Shown here piece by piece: positions 9,124-21,076 of a stretch of 64,000 nt of DNA (its first letter is position 1; the number at the start of each line of letters is the position of its first letter). Source of the stretch: Gammaproteobacteria bacterium (GTDB lineage: Bacteria > Pseudomonadota > Gammaproteobacteria > Ga0077536). The translations under genes and the position numbers were made by a program. The notes beneath the pieces are model-generated. The model saw only the letters and a list, made by a program, of their open reading frames with translations. It ran no database searches and was not told the origin of the DNA. The stretch covers positions 248,001 through 312,000 of the forward strand of contig JACKNG010000006.1 of the NCBI GenBank assembly GCA_024235015.1, given 5' to 3'.

Positions 9124-9455
9124 GGCGTGCCGTCCGCGGTGTGTGCCGGCCCGTCGCCAGCGCCCTCGGGGTCTCCTTCCGGCAACGGGTCGGTCATGCG
9201 GAAGAACACCTCGCCCTGCTTGATCATGCCCATGTCGCTGCGTGCGCGTTCCTCGATCGCCTCCAGGCCCTGCTTCAGATCGACCACCTCGGCGGCCAGC
9301 GCCTGGTTGCGCTCGCGCAGGCGTTCGATCTCCGCGTGCTGTTCGGCCACCGCGCGCTCAAGCTTGGTGACGTCACGCACGCCGCCGCGCTCGAACCACA
9401 GCACGTACTGCAGGTACAGCGTGACCATGACCAGCAGCGCGATGAAGACGCGCAC
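9120..9455 (-). CDS. ftsB: Cell division protein FtsB
   Basis: 111 residues from a GTG start. One N-terminal membrane segment (VFIALLVMVTLYLQYVLWF) is followed by a heptad-rich coiled coil (about residues 30-72: KLERAVAEQHAEIERLRERN, then LAAEVVDLKQGLEAIEERAR) and the typical ARSDMGMIKQGEVFF motif. FtsB joins FtsL and FtsQ in the divisome and helps activate septal peptidoglycan synthesis. The C-terminal tail is Pro/Gly/Asp-rich and variable. It sits 15 bases after eno and overlaps ispD by 4 bases, the usual arrangement. Unlike its downstream neighbours its frame is undamaged. Confidence 0.93.
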   Translation of the reverse strand: MRVFIALLVMVTLYLQYVLWFERGGVRDVTKLERAVAEQHAEIERLRERNQALAAEVVDLKQGLEAIEERARSDMGMIKQGEVFFRMTDPLPEGDPEGAGDGPAHTADGTP

Positions 9456-9470
9456 GGGCGCCGGCGCCGA

Positions 9471-13252
<3,782 letters not shown>

Positions 13253-13523
13253 GCGGTTACGGAAACCTCGGAATCAGCTGTTCAGCGGGCCGGGTGGCAG
13301 CGTTTCGGCGTGGCCGGGGACCGGGGCCCGGGCGATCGTGCCGTGAGGGGCCGGCCACAGGCATGCTCCGGGGCGCGGAGAGGACCCGCGGCGCCGGGAG
13401 AGCCGGCTGCAAGTCCATGATTTCATGCGATGTCGGCACCGTCGGCGCGTTGGTCCACGCATCGATAGGGCGGCGCAAAAACTACCAGAACGGGGCCTTT
13501 TTCTCAATGGCGCGGGGCCGCGC

Positions 13524-15275
13524 TCAGGCGCCGAAGGCGTAGCCCGCCTCGACATCCGTACGCTGCAGCACGCCGAAGGTACGGAAAGTCAGCGGCGCCT
13601 GCTGGCGGCGTACGTAGAGTGCCTCGACCCCCTCGCGCAGCATGATCTCGCGGGCCTCGTACAGCGTCGCCTGCAGGTGGACCGGCCTGAGTTCGAAACG
13701 CTCGGCCGGGATCGCGAGCAGGTCGATGTCGGTGGCCTCGCCGCTGCTCGATTCGCAGTGGCGCGCGAGTTCGGACGCCCGCAGCAGCAACGGCTGCTCG
13801 GCCTGCTGGTCGACGATGATCCACTGCGGGCCACGCTTGAGCAGGGCGTGGGCGTCGTCGCGGCCGAGGACCCGCGGGGCCTGCTCGAAGCTGCGGTTCA
13901 TCACCGCGCCGACGCCGATGCGGCGCAGGCCCTGCGACAGCGGGTCGTGGCGATAGTCGAGCCCGGCGTCGCGCAGCAGCAGGGTGAACACCGAGTCCTG
14001 GCGCCACACGATGCGCGCCGTCAGTACGGCCGTGACCACGGCCAGCATGCCGGGCAGGATGATGTGCGGGTTGCCGGTCATCTCCAGCAGCGCGAGCAGC
14101 GCGGCGAGCGGGGCCTGCAACACCGCTCCCATCATCGCCGCCATGCCCAACATGGCGAACAGGGCCGGGTGCGAGCTGCTGCCCGGCAGGACCGCGGCGA
14201 GGTGCGAGAAACAGCCGCCGGCCAGACTGCCCATCACCACGGCGGGGCCGATCAGTCCGCCCGGCATGCGCGCCGCCAGGCAGGCCGCGCTGGCCAGCAG
14301 CTTGGCCGCGAACACGCCGGCCATGGTCGCCAGGCCGAGCTGGCCGGCCAGGGTGCGCGCCACCGTGTCGTAACCGAGCCCGAGGATTTCCGGCCGCACC
14401 GCGCCCAGGGCGCCGACGGCGAGCCCGGCGAGGACGAAGGGCAGCATCGCCGGCAAGGTGGCGAAGCGCCCCATGAGGGTGCGCATCAACCACACGAACA
14501 GGGCCGATGCGCAACCGATCATCACCCCCATGACGGTGATGTAGGGCAGCTCGCGCAGGGCGCCGAGGCCGAACAGCGGCACCAGGAAGGCCGTCTCGTC
14601 GCCGAACACGGCCTGGGCGATGGCGGTGGCCGCCACCGCGGCGAGGATGATCGGGGCGAAGCCGGCGATGGTGTACTCGACCATCACCACTTCCATGGCG
14701 AAGACCACCCCGGCCAGCGGCGTGTTGAACGACGCCGCGATGGCCGCCGCCGCCCCGCAGGCAACGAGCGTGCGCAGGGCGTTGTTGGGCAGGGCGAGCG
14801 CGCCGCCGAGCAGGCTCGCGCTGCCCGCGCCGAGGTGGACGCTGGGCGCCTCGCGGCCGACCGATTGCCCGGTCGCGAGTGCCAGCGCCGCGCCGCAGAA
14901 CTGCCACAGCATGTTGCGCCACGGCAGGTAGCCCTGGTGGTAGTGCAGTCGTTCGAGCACGTGCACGACGCCGACGGTGCGGGCGACCCCGGGCAGCAGC
15001 ACGAACATCACGCCGAGCAGCAGCGCACCGGCGACCGGCAGCACCGCGCGGGCGGTCGGCGTCAGCCATTCGAAGGCCTCCCCGGGCAAGTCGGCCATGT
15101 AGAGCTGCTGCACCATCACGACGGTCTTGCGGAAGGCGACGATGACCAGCGCCGCGCACACCCCGCTCACCAGGCCGAGCAGCGCGAGCAGGAGATCGGC
15201 GCGACGACCGGCCAGCGCCAGGCGCCACAGGTCGAGCCGCGCGCGGATGCGCTCGGCGAGCACACCCTTGTTCAT
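13524..15275 (-). CDS. ClC-family chloride channel/antiporter with C-terminal CBS domains
   Basis: 583 residues. The membrane part (about residues 25-440) has the ClC signatures GREAPSVHLGAGSASLLGGA and MPGGLIGPAVVMGSLAGG, and many hydrophobic helices. A cytosolic region from about residue 460 holds two weak CBS modules (IGVGAVMNRSFEQAPRVLG to WIIVDQQAEQPLLL, and FELRPVHLQATLYEAREIML to FGVLQRTDV). ClC proteins pass chloride or exchange it for protons. The residue after GREAP in this family helps decide channel or exchanger; the Glu of GREAP is present. Flanked by two gaps of about 270 bases: divergent from formate-THF ligase and upstream of pyrG on the same strand. Which ion or role cannot be told from sequence. 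Confidence 0.92.
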   Translation of the reverse strand: MNKGVLAERIRARLDLWRLALAGRRADLLLALLGLVSGVCAALVIVAFRKTVVMVQQLYMADLPGEAFEWLTPTARAVLPVAGALLLGVMFVLLPGVARTVGVVHVLERLHYHQGYLPWRNMLWQFCGAALALATGQSVGREAPSVHLGAGSASLLGGALALPNNALRTLVACGAAAAIAASFNTPLAGVVFAMEVVMVEYTIAGFAPIILAAVAATAIAQAVFGDETAFLVPLFGLGALRELPYITVMGVMIGCASALFVWLMRTLMGRFATLPAMLPFVLAGLAVGALGAVRPEILGLGYDTVARTLAGQLGLATMAGVFAAKLLASAACLAARMPGGLIGPAVVMGSLAGGCFSHLAAVLPGSSSHPALFAMLGMAAMMGAVLQAPLAALLALLEMTGNPHIILPGMLAVVTAVLTARIVWRQDSVFTLLLRDAGLDYRHDPLSQGLRRIGVGAVMNRSFEQAPRVLGRDDAHALLKRGPQWIIVDQQAEQPLLLRASELARHCESSSGEATDIDLLAIPAERFELRPVHLQATLYEAREIMLREGVEALYVRRQQAPLTFRTFGVLQRTDVEAGYAFGA

Positions 15276-15442
15276 GCCGCGGACCCGCGCTGCGTAGCTG
15301 GCAACGTTCGCTGACGGAATTCTCGCATCGGTGGTGCTTCGGGCGGCTGGCGGGTGACGCTGGCACGGGACGCCGTGCGGCCGTCATTCTCACACGTCTG
15401 CCGCGGTCGGCGGCGCGGCCAACACGGCGTGGAAATCCGGGC

Positions 15443-15448
15443 TAGAAT
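15443..15448 (+). promoter_or_regulatory. Possible -10 box for formate-THF ligase
   Basis: TAGAAT in the context GGGCTAGAATCGCGCC, 95 bases upstream of the fhs ATG and in the divergent gap with the ClC gene. The -35 position is poor (CAACAC at 17-base spacing). The same GCTAGAAT string occurs upstream of bamE. The rest of the 268-base gap shows no other signal I can name. Confidence 0.3.
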
Positions 15449-15543
15449 CGCGCCGTCCGCGGCCTCCGGGGTACTTGCCGGCACCGCTACCTGCCATTCC
15501 CCCGGGTTCCGCGGCCCGTCCATTTGCATCGAGAGGATAGCCC

Positions 15544-17217
15544 ATGTCGGATATCGAAATCGCCCAGGCCGCGACCATGCGCCCCATCGTGCCGCTGGTC
15601 GAAGAGCGCTTCGGCATCGCCGCTGAACACCTCGTCCCGTTCGGTCATTTCAAGGCGAAGCTGTCGCTGGATTACGTGCGCGCGCTGGAAGCGAAACCCG
15701 ACGGTAAGCTCGTCCTCGTCACCGCGATCAGCCCGACCCCGGCCGGCGAGGGCAAGACTACGACCACGGTCGGCCTCGGCGACGCCATGAACCGGCTCGG
15801 TCACCGTACCATCATGTGCCTGCGCGAGCCTTCGCTCGGCCCCTGCTTCGGCGTCAAGGGTGGTGCGGCTGGCGGTGGCTATGCCCAGGTCGTGCCGATG
15901 GAAGACATCAACCTGCACTTCACCGGTGACTTCCATGCCATCGGCGCCGCGCACAACCTGCTCGCGGCGATGCTCGACAACCACATCACGCATGGCAACG
16001 CGCTCGACATCGATCCCCGCCTGGTCACCTTCAAGCGCGTCGTCGACATGAACGACCGCGCCCTGCGCCAGGTCGTGCTGGGCCTCGGCGGCAGCGCCAA
16101 CGGCTACCCGCGCGAAGGCGGCTTCGACATCACCGTGGCCTCGGAGGTGATGGCGATCTTCTGCCTCGCGACCTCGCTGGCCGATCTCAAGGAACGCCTC
16201 GGGCGCATCGTCGTCGGCTACACGCGCAGCGGGCGCCAGCCGGTCACGGCTGCCGATCTCAAGGCCCACGGCGCCATGGCTGCGCTGCTCAAGGACGCCA
16301 TCAGCCCCAACCTCGTGCAGACCCTGGAGAACAACCTCGCCTTCGTCCACGGCGGCCCCTTCGCCAACATCGCCCACGGCTGCAACTCGGTCACCGCCAC
16401 GCGCACCGCGCTCAAGCTGGCCGATTATGTCGTCACCGAGGCCGGCTTCGGCGCCGATCTCGGCGCCGAGAAATTCATCGACATCAAGTGCCGCATGGCG
16501 GGCCTCGCGCCCCGCGCGGTGGTCCTGGTGGCGACCATCCGCGCGCTCAAGTACCACGGCGGCGTGGCCGTCGCCGACCTCGACCGGGAGAACCTGGCGG
16601 CGCTCGCCGCCGGCTGCGTCAACCTCGAGCGGCACCTCAGGAACATCACCGAACACTTCGGCCTGCCCTGCGTGGTCAGCATCAACCATTTCACCCACGA
16701 CACCGATGCCGAGGTTGCGCTGCTGCAGGAACGCGTCGCCGCGCTGGGCGGCACCGCGGTGGTGGCGCGCCACTGGGCCGAGGGCGGCGCCGGCGCCGAG
16801 GACCTCGCCCGCGCGGTGGTCGCGGCGGTCGACGCTGACGCGGCCACACATCGCTACGTCTACCCGGACGAGGCGCCGCTGTGGGACAAGCTGCGCGCCA
16901 TCGCGACCAAGGTCTACGGCGCGGCCGACATCAGCGCGCCACCCAAGGTGCGCCAGCAGATCGAGGAGATCGGCGCCGCCTACCCCGCTTTCCCGGTGTG
17001 CGTGGCCAAGACCCAGATGTCGTTCTCGACCGACCCCGGCCTGCGCGGCGCGCCGAGCGGGCACGTGGTCGAGATCAGCGAAGTGCGGGTCGCGGCCGGT
17101 GCCGGCTTCGTCGTCGCCATCGCCGGCAACATGATGACCATGCCCGGCCTGCCCAAGGCGCCGGCGGCCGAGCGCATCGACGTCGACGGGCAAGGCCGCA
17201 TCACCGGGCTCTTCTGA
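15544..17217 (+). CDS. fhs: Formate-tetrahydrofolate ligase
   Basis: 557 residues, the usual length. It makes 10-formyl-THF from formate, ATP and tetrahydrofolate, either feeding formate into one-carbon metabolism or running in reverse. Motifs: [20 protein letters not shown] (ATP loop), [54 protein letters not shown] and [16 protein letters not shown] preceded by GAGAGGATAG. It is a single-gene unit between a divergent ClC gene and a convergent SIMPL gene, ending at a strong hairpin. It is often also called ftfL in methylotrophs. A serine-glyoxylate aminotransferase/reductase pair lies 4 kb away, which hints at one-carbon use, but many heterotrophs also carry fhs. Confidence 0.97.
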   Translation: MSDIEIAQAATMRPIVPLVEERFGIAAEHLVPFGHFKAKLSLDYVRALEAKPDGKLVLVTAISPTPAGEGKTTTTVGLGDAMNRLGHRTIMCLREPSLGPCFGVKGGAAGGGYAQVVPMEDINLHFTGDFHAIGAAHNLLAAMLDNHITHGNALDIDPRLVTFKRVVDMNDRALRQVVLGLGGSANGYPREGGFDITVASEVMAIFCLATSLADLKERLGRIVVGYTRSGRQPVTAADLKAHGAMAALLKDAISPNLVQTLENNLAFVHGGPFANIAHGCNSVTATRTALKLADYVVTEAGFGADLGAEKFIDIKCRMAGLAPRAVVLVATIRALKYHGGVAVADLDRENLAALAAGCVNLERHLRNITEHFGLPCVVSINHFTHDTDAEVALLQERVAALGGTAVVARHWAEGGAGAEDLARAVVAAVDADAATHRYVYPDEAPLWDKLRAIATKVYGAADISAPPKVRQQIEEIGAAYPAFPVCVAKTQMSFSTDPGLRGAPSGHVVEISEVRVAAGAGFVVAIAGNMMTMPGLPKAPAAERIDVDGQGRITGLF

Positions 17218-17218
17218 G

Positions 17219-17267
17219 AAAAGTGCCACAGGGGCTACTGCGCTCGTTACGCCCTTGCGACACCTTT
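17219..17267. terminator. Bidirectional intrinsic terminator between fhs and the SIMPL gene
   Basis: Arms 17219-17235 (AAAAGTGCCACAGGGGC) and 17251-17267 (GCCCTTGCGACACCTTT) surround a 15-base loop. In minus-strand RNA 16 of 17 positions pair, counting G-U pairs, and the stem runs into a U-rich tail (CACUUUUCUC). In plus-strand RNA several of those pairs become A-C mismatches, so the hairpin suits the SIMPL/decarboxylase transcript better than fhs. It starts 2 bases after the fhs stop. The remaining gap to 17342 holds nothing recognisable. Confidence 0.65.
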
Positions 17268-17342
17268 AATCCTCTCAGGCGCTGCGACGGCCGGCCACGC
17301 GCTGGCTGTGCTCGCTACGCCCCGGTGACGGTTGTCGCGCCG

Positions 17343-18035
17343 TCAGTCGCCGCCGAGTTCGATGGTGCCGTTGACGTCGACCGTCACGGTCTGCTCACCG
17401 CCGGCGATGCTGGGATCGGCGACCTCGGCTTTCATCGCCAGCGCACGCCCGGCGTAGGCGACCGGTGGCGGCGGGCGGTAGCCCGAGGTGCCGACGTTGA
17501 CGTTGACGATGCCGTAGTCGGCGCGGCCGAAGGCCCGCGCGACCTGGCTGGCGCGGCCGCGGAAGGCGGCGATGGCGCTGTCGATCAGGCGCTGCTCGAT
17601 CGCTTCGCGCAAGGCCGGCGAGATCTCGTAGCCGATCGACTCGATCGCGAGGCGCTCCTGCAGGGTGCCGAGCAGTGCGGTCAGCGCGGTGGTATCGGCG
17701 CTCTCCAGGCGCAACGACTGCTGGGTACGCCAGGCGCGGATCTGACGATCCTCGTAGACCGGCGTGGTGCGGTAGTCGAGGGTCTGGGCCTTGATGCCGG
17801 CGACCGCACGGGCCGTGGCCAGGGCCCAGGCCATGTCGTCGTTGACCCGGTCGGCGGTGGTGGCCTGCTTCGCGGCCTCGTGCAGCACCATCATGCGCAC
17901 GACCAGCAGGTCGCTCGCGACCTCTTCGCTGGCGCTGACCGCGAGCGACACGAGGTTGCGTTGCGGGCCGTCGTCGCCGGCGTGGACGACGCCGCCGAAC
18001 AGGCACAGCAGCAGGGCGCAGACGATTGGTTTCAT
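17343..18035 (-). CDS. SIMPL-domain (DUF541) exported protein
   Basis: 230 residues with a signal peptide (MKPIVCALLLCLFGGVVHAG, cleavage after HA). The rest fits the SIMPL/DUF541 family: a repeated LVSLAVSASEEVASDLLVV-type strand, a central region with TTPVYEDRQIRAWRTQQSLR, then GYEISPALREAIEQRLIDSA and a closing strand with VTVDVNGTIEL. Family members are periplasmic or membrane-linked and can form oligomeric shells; the role is poorly known. The ATG overlaps the stop of the upstream decarboxylase gene (ATGA), so both are one operon. A terminator-like hairpin follows. Family call is good; function unknown. Confidence 0.85.
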   Translation of the reverse strand: MKPIVCALLLCLFGGVVHAGDDGPQRNLVSLAVSASEEVASDLLVVRMMVLHEAAKQATTADRVNDDMAWALATARAVAGIKAQTLDYRTTPVYEDRQIRAWRTQQSLRLESADTTALTALLGTLQERLAIESIGYEISPALREAIEQRLIDSAIAAFRGRASQVARAFGRADYGIVNVNVGTSGYRPPPPVAYAGRALAMKAEVADPSIAGGEQTVTVDVNGTIELGGD

Positions 18036-19486
18036 GACGATTCTCCGCTGAGTGCCGCGCGTGCGGCACGGATGTGCTGCCACGCCGCCAGGACGTGACT
18101 GCGGGTGGTGTAGGTCTGGCCGATGCACAGGCGCAGGCAGTAACGCCCGTCGATCACGGTGTGGCTGATGAACAGCCGCCCCTCGGCGTTGACGCGCTCG
18201 AGCAGCGCGCGGCTCAGCGCGTCGTCGTCGCGACAGGCGAAGCACAGCAGGTTGAGGGTACGCGGCGCGAGCAGCTCGAAGGCCTCGTCGGCCACGATCA
18301 GCGCTTCGAGTTCGGCGGCCAGCGCAAGGTGGTGGCGCACGAACTGCCGCAGGCCCTCGATGCCGTAGCTGCGCAACACGAACCACAGCTTGAGGGCGCG
18401 GAAGCGCCGCCCGAGCGGGATCTGCCAGTCGCGGTAGTCGATGGCCGCCCCGCTGTCGCTGGCCGCGTTGCGCAGGTATTCGGGCATCACCGACAGGGCG
18501 CGCAGCAGGGGTTCGCGATCGGCGACGTAGAAGCAGTCGCAGTCGAAATTCGTCAACAGCCACTTGTGCGGGTTGAAGCAATAGGAGTCCGCCTGCTCGA
18601 GGCCGTCGTTGACGAAGCGCAGTTCGGGGCACAGCGCCGCGCTGCCGGCCATCGCCGCGTCGACGTGCAGCCAGGCGCCGTGGCGGGCAGCCAGCGTGCC
18701 GATGGCCGCGACCGGGTCGATGGCGAGCGCCGCGGTGGTGCCGACCGTGGCACAGACGAAGAACGGCCGCAGCCCGGCCGCGACGTCCTCGTCGAGTGCC
18801 TGCGCGAGAGCGGCGACGTCGAGGCGCTGCGCGCCGTCGGTGGCGATCTTGCGCAGCCGTGCGCGACCGAGCCCGGCGATACTCATGGCCTTGTCGAGCG
18901 AAGAATGCGCATCGGCCGAGCAATAGGCGACGAGACTGGCGGGATTGCCGTCATCGCGCGCCTGCCAGGCACTGGCGCGTTCGCGCGCGGCCAGCAGCGC
19001 GCACAGGGTCGCGCTGGAGGCGGAATCCTGGATGACCCCGCCGCCCTGGCCGTCGGTACGGAACCGCGCCGGCAGGTCCAGCGCGCTCACCAGCCAGTCG
19101 AGCACCAGGCTCTCGAGCTCGGTGCAGGCCGGGCTGGTCTGCCACAACATGCCCTGCTGGCCGAGCCCGGCGCTGAGCAGCTCGCCCAGGATCGCCGGCG
19201 GCGAGGCGTTGGCCGGGAAGTAGCCGAAGAAGTTCGGCGATTGCCAGTGCATCAGGCCCGGTTCGATCAGCGGTGCGAGGTCGGCGAGGATGGCGTCGAA
19301 GCTTTCGCCGGCCTGCGGCGGCGCCGCCGGCAGGCCGGCGCGGATGTCGCCGGGCGCGACCCGTGGCATCACCGGCAGCTCGGCGACGCGGGCGCGGTAG
19401 TCGATCAGCCAGTCGATGAGCGCGTAGCCGGCGCGGCGGAATTCCTCGTCGGAAAGATGTCGCGGTGGATTGGGTGCGGCGGCCAC
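18032..19486 (-). CDS. PLP-dependent aromatic-L-amino-acid-type decarboxylase (group II)
   Basis: 484 residues from a GTG start. It matches group II pyridoxal-phosphate decarboxylases (DOPA, tryptophan, tyrosine and related): LMHWQSPNFFGYFPANASPP, GGGVIQDSASSATLCALLAA, AHSSLDKAMSIAGLG, LHVDAAMAGSAALCPELR and the PLP lysine in SYCFNPHKWLLTNFDC. The substrate cannot be told; aromatic amino acids are likely from family resemblance. It is co-transcribed with the exported SIMPL protein through an ATGA overlap, an unusual partner. A hairpin separates it from the upstream peroxiredoxin gene. Intact and of family length. Confidence 0.92.
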   Translation of the reverse strand: MAAAPNPPRHLSDEEFRRAGYALIDWLIDYRARVAELPVMPRVAPGDIRAGLPAAPPQAGESFDAILADLAPLIEPGLMHWQSPNFFGYFPANASPPAILGELLSAGLGQQGMLWQTSPACTELESLVLDWLVSALDLPARFRTDGQGGGVIQDSASSATLCALLAARERASAWQARDDGNPASLVAYCSADAHSSLDKAMSIAGLGRARLRKIATDGAQRLDVAALAQALDEDVAAGLRPFFVCATVGTTAALAIDPVAAIGTLAARHGAWLHVDAAMAGSAALCPELRFVNDGLEQADSYCFNPHKWLLTNFDCDCFYVADREPLLRALSVMPEYLRNAASDSGAAIDYRDWQIPLGRRFRALKLWFVLRSYGIEGLRQFVRHHLALAAELEALIVADEAFELLAPRTLNLLCFACRDDDALSRALLERVNAEGRLFISHTVIDGRYCLRLCIGQTYTTRSHVLAAWQHIRAARAALSGESS

Positions 19487-19497
19487 GGCTAAAGCCT

Positions 19498-19519
19498 GCC
19501 CCGCGCGAATGCGCGGGGC
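19498..19519 (-). terminator. Hairpin after the peroxiredoxin gene
   Basis: Perfect 9-base-pair stem (GCCCCGCGC / GCGCGGGGC) with a 4-base loop, starting 9 bases after the peroxiredoxin stop and ending 12 bases before the decarboxylase start. On the minus strand it is followed by AGGCTTTAG, only a weak U-tract, so it may attenuate rather than end transcription, and it lies close to the decarboxylase ribosome-binding region. Confidence 0.45.
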
Positions 19520-19528
19520 GACGGCCGC

Positions 19529-20014
19529 TCAGAGATTGGCCAGGACGTTCTCGGCCGAACTCGCCTTGACCTCGGAAGGCGCGGCCTCGCGGTGCAGCTG
19601 CTTGCACACGCCGTCCTCGACGACGATGGCGAAACGCTCGCCGCGCGTGCCCATGCCGAAACCGCTGGCGTCGAGCGACAGGCCGAGTGCCTTGACGTAA
19701 TCGGCGTTGCCGTCGGCGAGCAGGCTGACCTTGTCACCGGCGCCCTGGTCCTTGCCCCATGCACCCATCACGAACACGTCGTTGACCGACATGCAGGCGA
19801 TGGTGTCGACGCCCTTGCCCTTGAGCGCATCGGCGTTCTTGATGTAACCCGGCAGGTGCGTCGCCGAGCAGGCCGGCGTGAACGCGCCCGGCACCGAGAA
19901 CAGCACGACTTTCTTGCCCTTGAACAGGTCGTCGGTCGAAACTTCGGCCGGACCGTCCGCCGTCATGACCTTGAATTTGCCTTGCGGCATCTTGTCGCCA
20001 GCTTTGATCGTCAC
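19529..20014 (-). CDS. Peroxiredoxin, Prx5-type (thiol peroxidase)
   Basis: 161 residues. The active-site motif VPGAFTPACSATHLPGY places the peroxidatic Cys at residue 49, and MSVNDVFVMGAWGKD and GFGMGTRGERFAIVVEDG are typical of the Prx5/AhpC-TSA group that reduces peroxides with glutaredoxin or thioredoxin in the cytosol. Two more cysteines (in TIACMSV and DGVCKQL) could resolve the disulfide. The GTG start at 20014 is chosen because GGAGG lies 6 bases upstream and MTIKAGDKMP fits the family; the first in-frame ATG is 8 codons later and lacks a binding site. It is likely a single gene between hairpins. Confidence 0.93.
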   Translation of the reverse strand: MTIKAGDKMPQGKFKVMTADGPAEVSTDDLFKGKKVVLFSVPGAFTPACSATHLPGYIKNADALKGKGVDTIACMSVNDVFVMGAWGKDQGAGDKVSLLADGNADYVKALGLSLDASGFGMGTRGERFAIVVEDGVCKQLHREAAPSEVKASSAENVLANL

Positions 20015-20102
20015 TATGAACCTCCGCGTGGATCGGGATGAAGCGAGAGCGGGCATTCTGCCATCGCCCCCCGGACGATGGTAGCGCGTGGCATGTGCTG
20101 AA

Positions 20103-21074
20103 TCAGGCGACGCGGTCGGGCGGCTCGCGCCCGGCAAAGAAGGCATCGAGATTGGCGACGACGCGCAAGCCCATGGCGGTGCGCGTCTCGTGGGTGGCGC
20201 TGCCGAGGTGCGGTAATAACACCACGTTATCCAGGGTTTTGAGCGCGGCAGGCACGACCGGCTCGCCGGCATAGACGTCGAGCCCGGCGCCGGCGATGCG
20301 GCGCGCAGCGAGCGCGTCGATCAAAGCCTGTTGATCGACGACGTCACCCCGGGCGGTGTTGATGAGATACGCATGTGCAGGCATGCGGGCGAGTCGCGCG
20401 GCGTCGATCAGGTGATGGGTGGCGGCGCCGCCCGGGCAATGCAGCGAGACGAAGTCGGCAGCCTCGAGCACGGCCTCGATGCTGTCGCAGGCGACCGCGT
20501 TCAGTGCTGCGGTGACCGCGGCCGGCACCGCGCTCGGGTTGTAGTAGAGGACGCGCATGCCGAAGCCGTGGTGGGCGCGGGCGGCGACGGCGCGCGCGAT
20601 GCGGCCGAAGCCGACCAGGCCGAGCGTCTTGCCGCTCACCCGCGTGCCGAGCAACTGGGTCGGCGCCCAGCCGGCCCAGGCGTCGTCGCGCACCATGCGC
20701 TCGCCCGCGCCGGCGCGGCGCGCCACCATCAGCATGAGCATGACGGCGAGGTCGGCGGTGCAATCGGTCAGCACCCCGGGCGTGTTGGTGACGACCAGTC
20801 CGGCGCGGCGTGCGGCCTCGACATCGATGTGATTGAAGCCGACGCCGAAGTTGCCGAGCAGCCGCGCGCGCGGCGCCGCACGATCGAGCAACGCGGCATC
20901 GATGGCATCGGTCACGGTCGGGCACAAGGCGTCGGCCGTGGCCAGCGCGTGGGCGAGTTCGTCGGCGCTGAACGGGTGATCGTCGGCATTGGCGACGAGG
21001 TCGTACCGTTCGCGCAGGACGTCCTCGACCGCCGCCGGCCAGCGACGGGTGAGGACGATGCGCGGCCGGCTCAC
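20103..21074 (-). CDS. hprA: D-isomer-specific 2-hydroxyacid dehydrogenase (glyoxylate/hydroxypyruvate reductase type)
   Basis: 323 residues. Family marks: GNFGVGFNHIDVEAARRAG, the NAD(P) fold GKTLGLVGFGRIARAVAARA, catalytic Arg in INTARGDVVDQ, Glu in GLDVYAGEP and His in LLPHLGSATHETR. Such enzymes reduce glyoxylate to glycolate or hydroxypyruvate to glycerate. The start is a GTG two bases after the stop of the upstream serine-glyoxylate aminotransferase gene, the product of which (hydroxypyruvate) would be its substrate; this makes hydroxypyruvate reductase the favoured call, by inference. The gene symbol is functional, not certain. The 88-base gap to the peroxiredoxin gene holds a small CCATCG/CGATGG hairpin. 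Confidence 0.82.
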   Translation of the reverse strand: MSRPRIVLTRRWPAAVEDVLRERYDLVANADDHPFSADELAHALATADALCPTVTDAIDAALLDRAAPRARLLGNFGVGFNHIDVEAARRAGLVVTNTPGVLTDCTADLAVMLMLMVARRAGAGERMVRDDAWAGWAPTQLLGTRVSGKTLGLVGFGRIARAVAARAHHGFGMRVLYYNPSAVPAAVTAALNAVACDSIEAVLEAADFVSLHCPGGAATHHLIDAARLARMPAHAYLINTARGDVVDQQALIDALAARRIAGAGLDVYAGEPVVPAALKTLDNVVLLPHLGSATHETRTAMGLRVVANLDAFFAGREPPDRVA

Positions 21075-21076
21075 CG

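Noticed and set aside
13253..13523. A tRNA or small RNA in the pyrG/ClC gap
   Set aside because: No cloverleaf, no GTTCGANTC-like arm and no promoter-terminator pair was found; only weak promoter-like strings.
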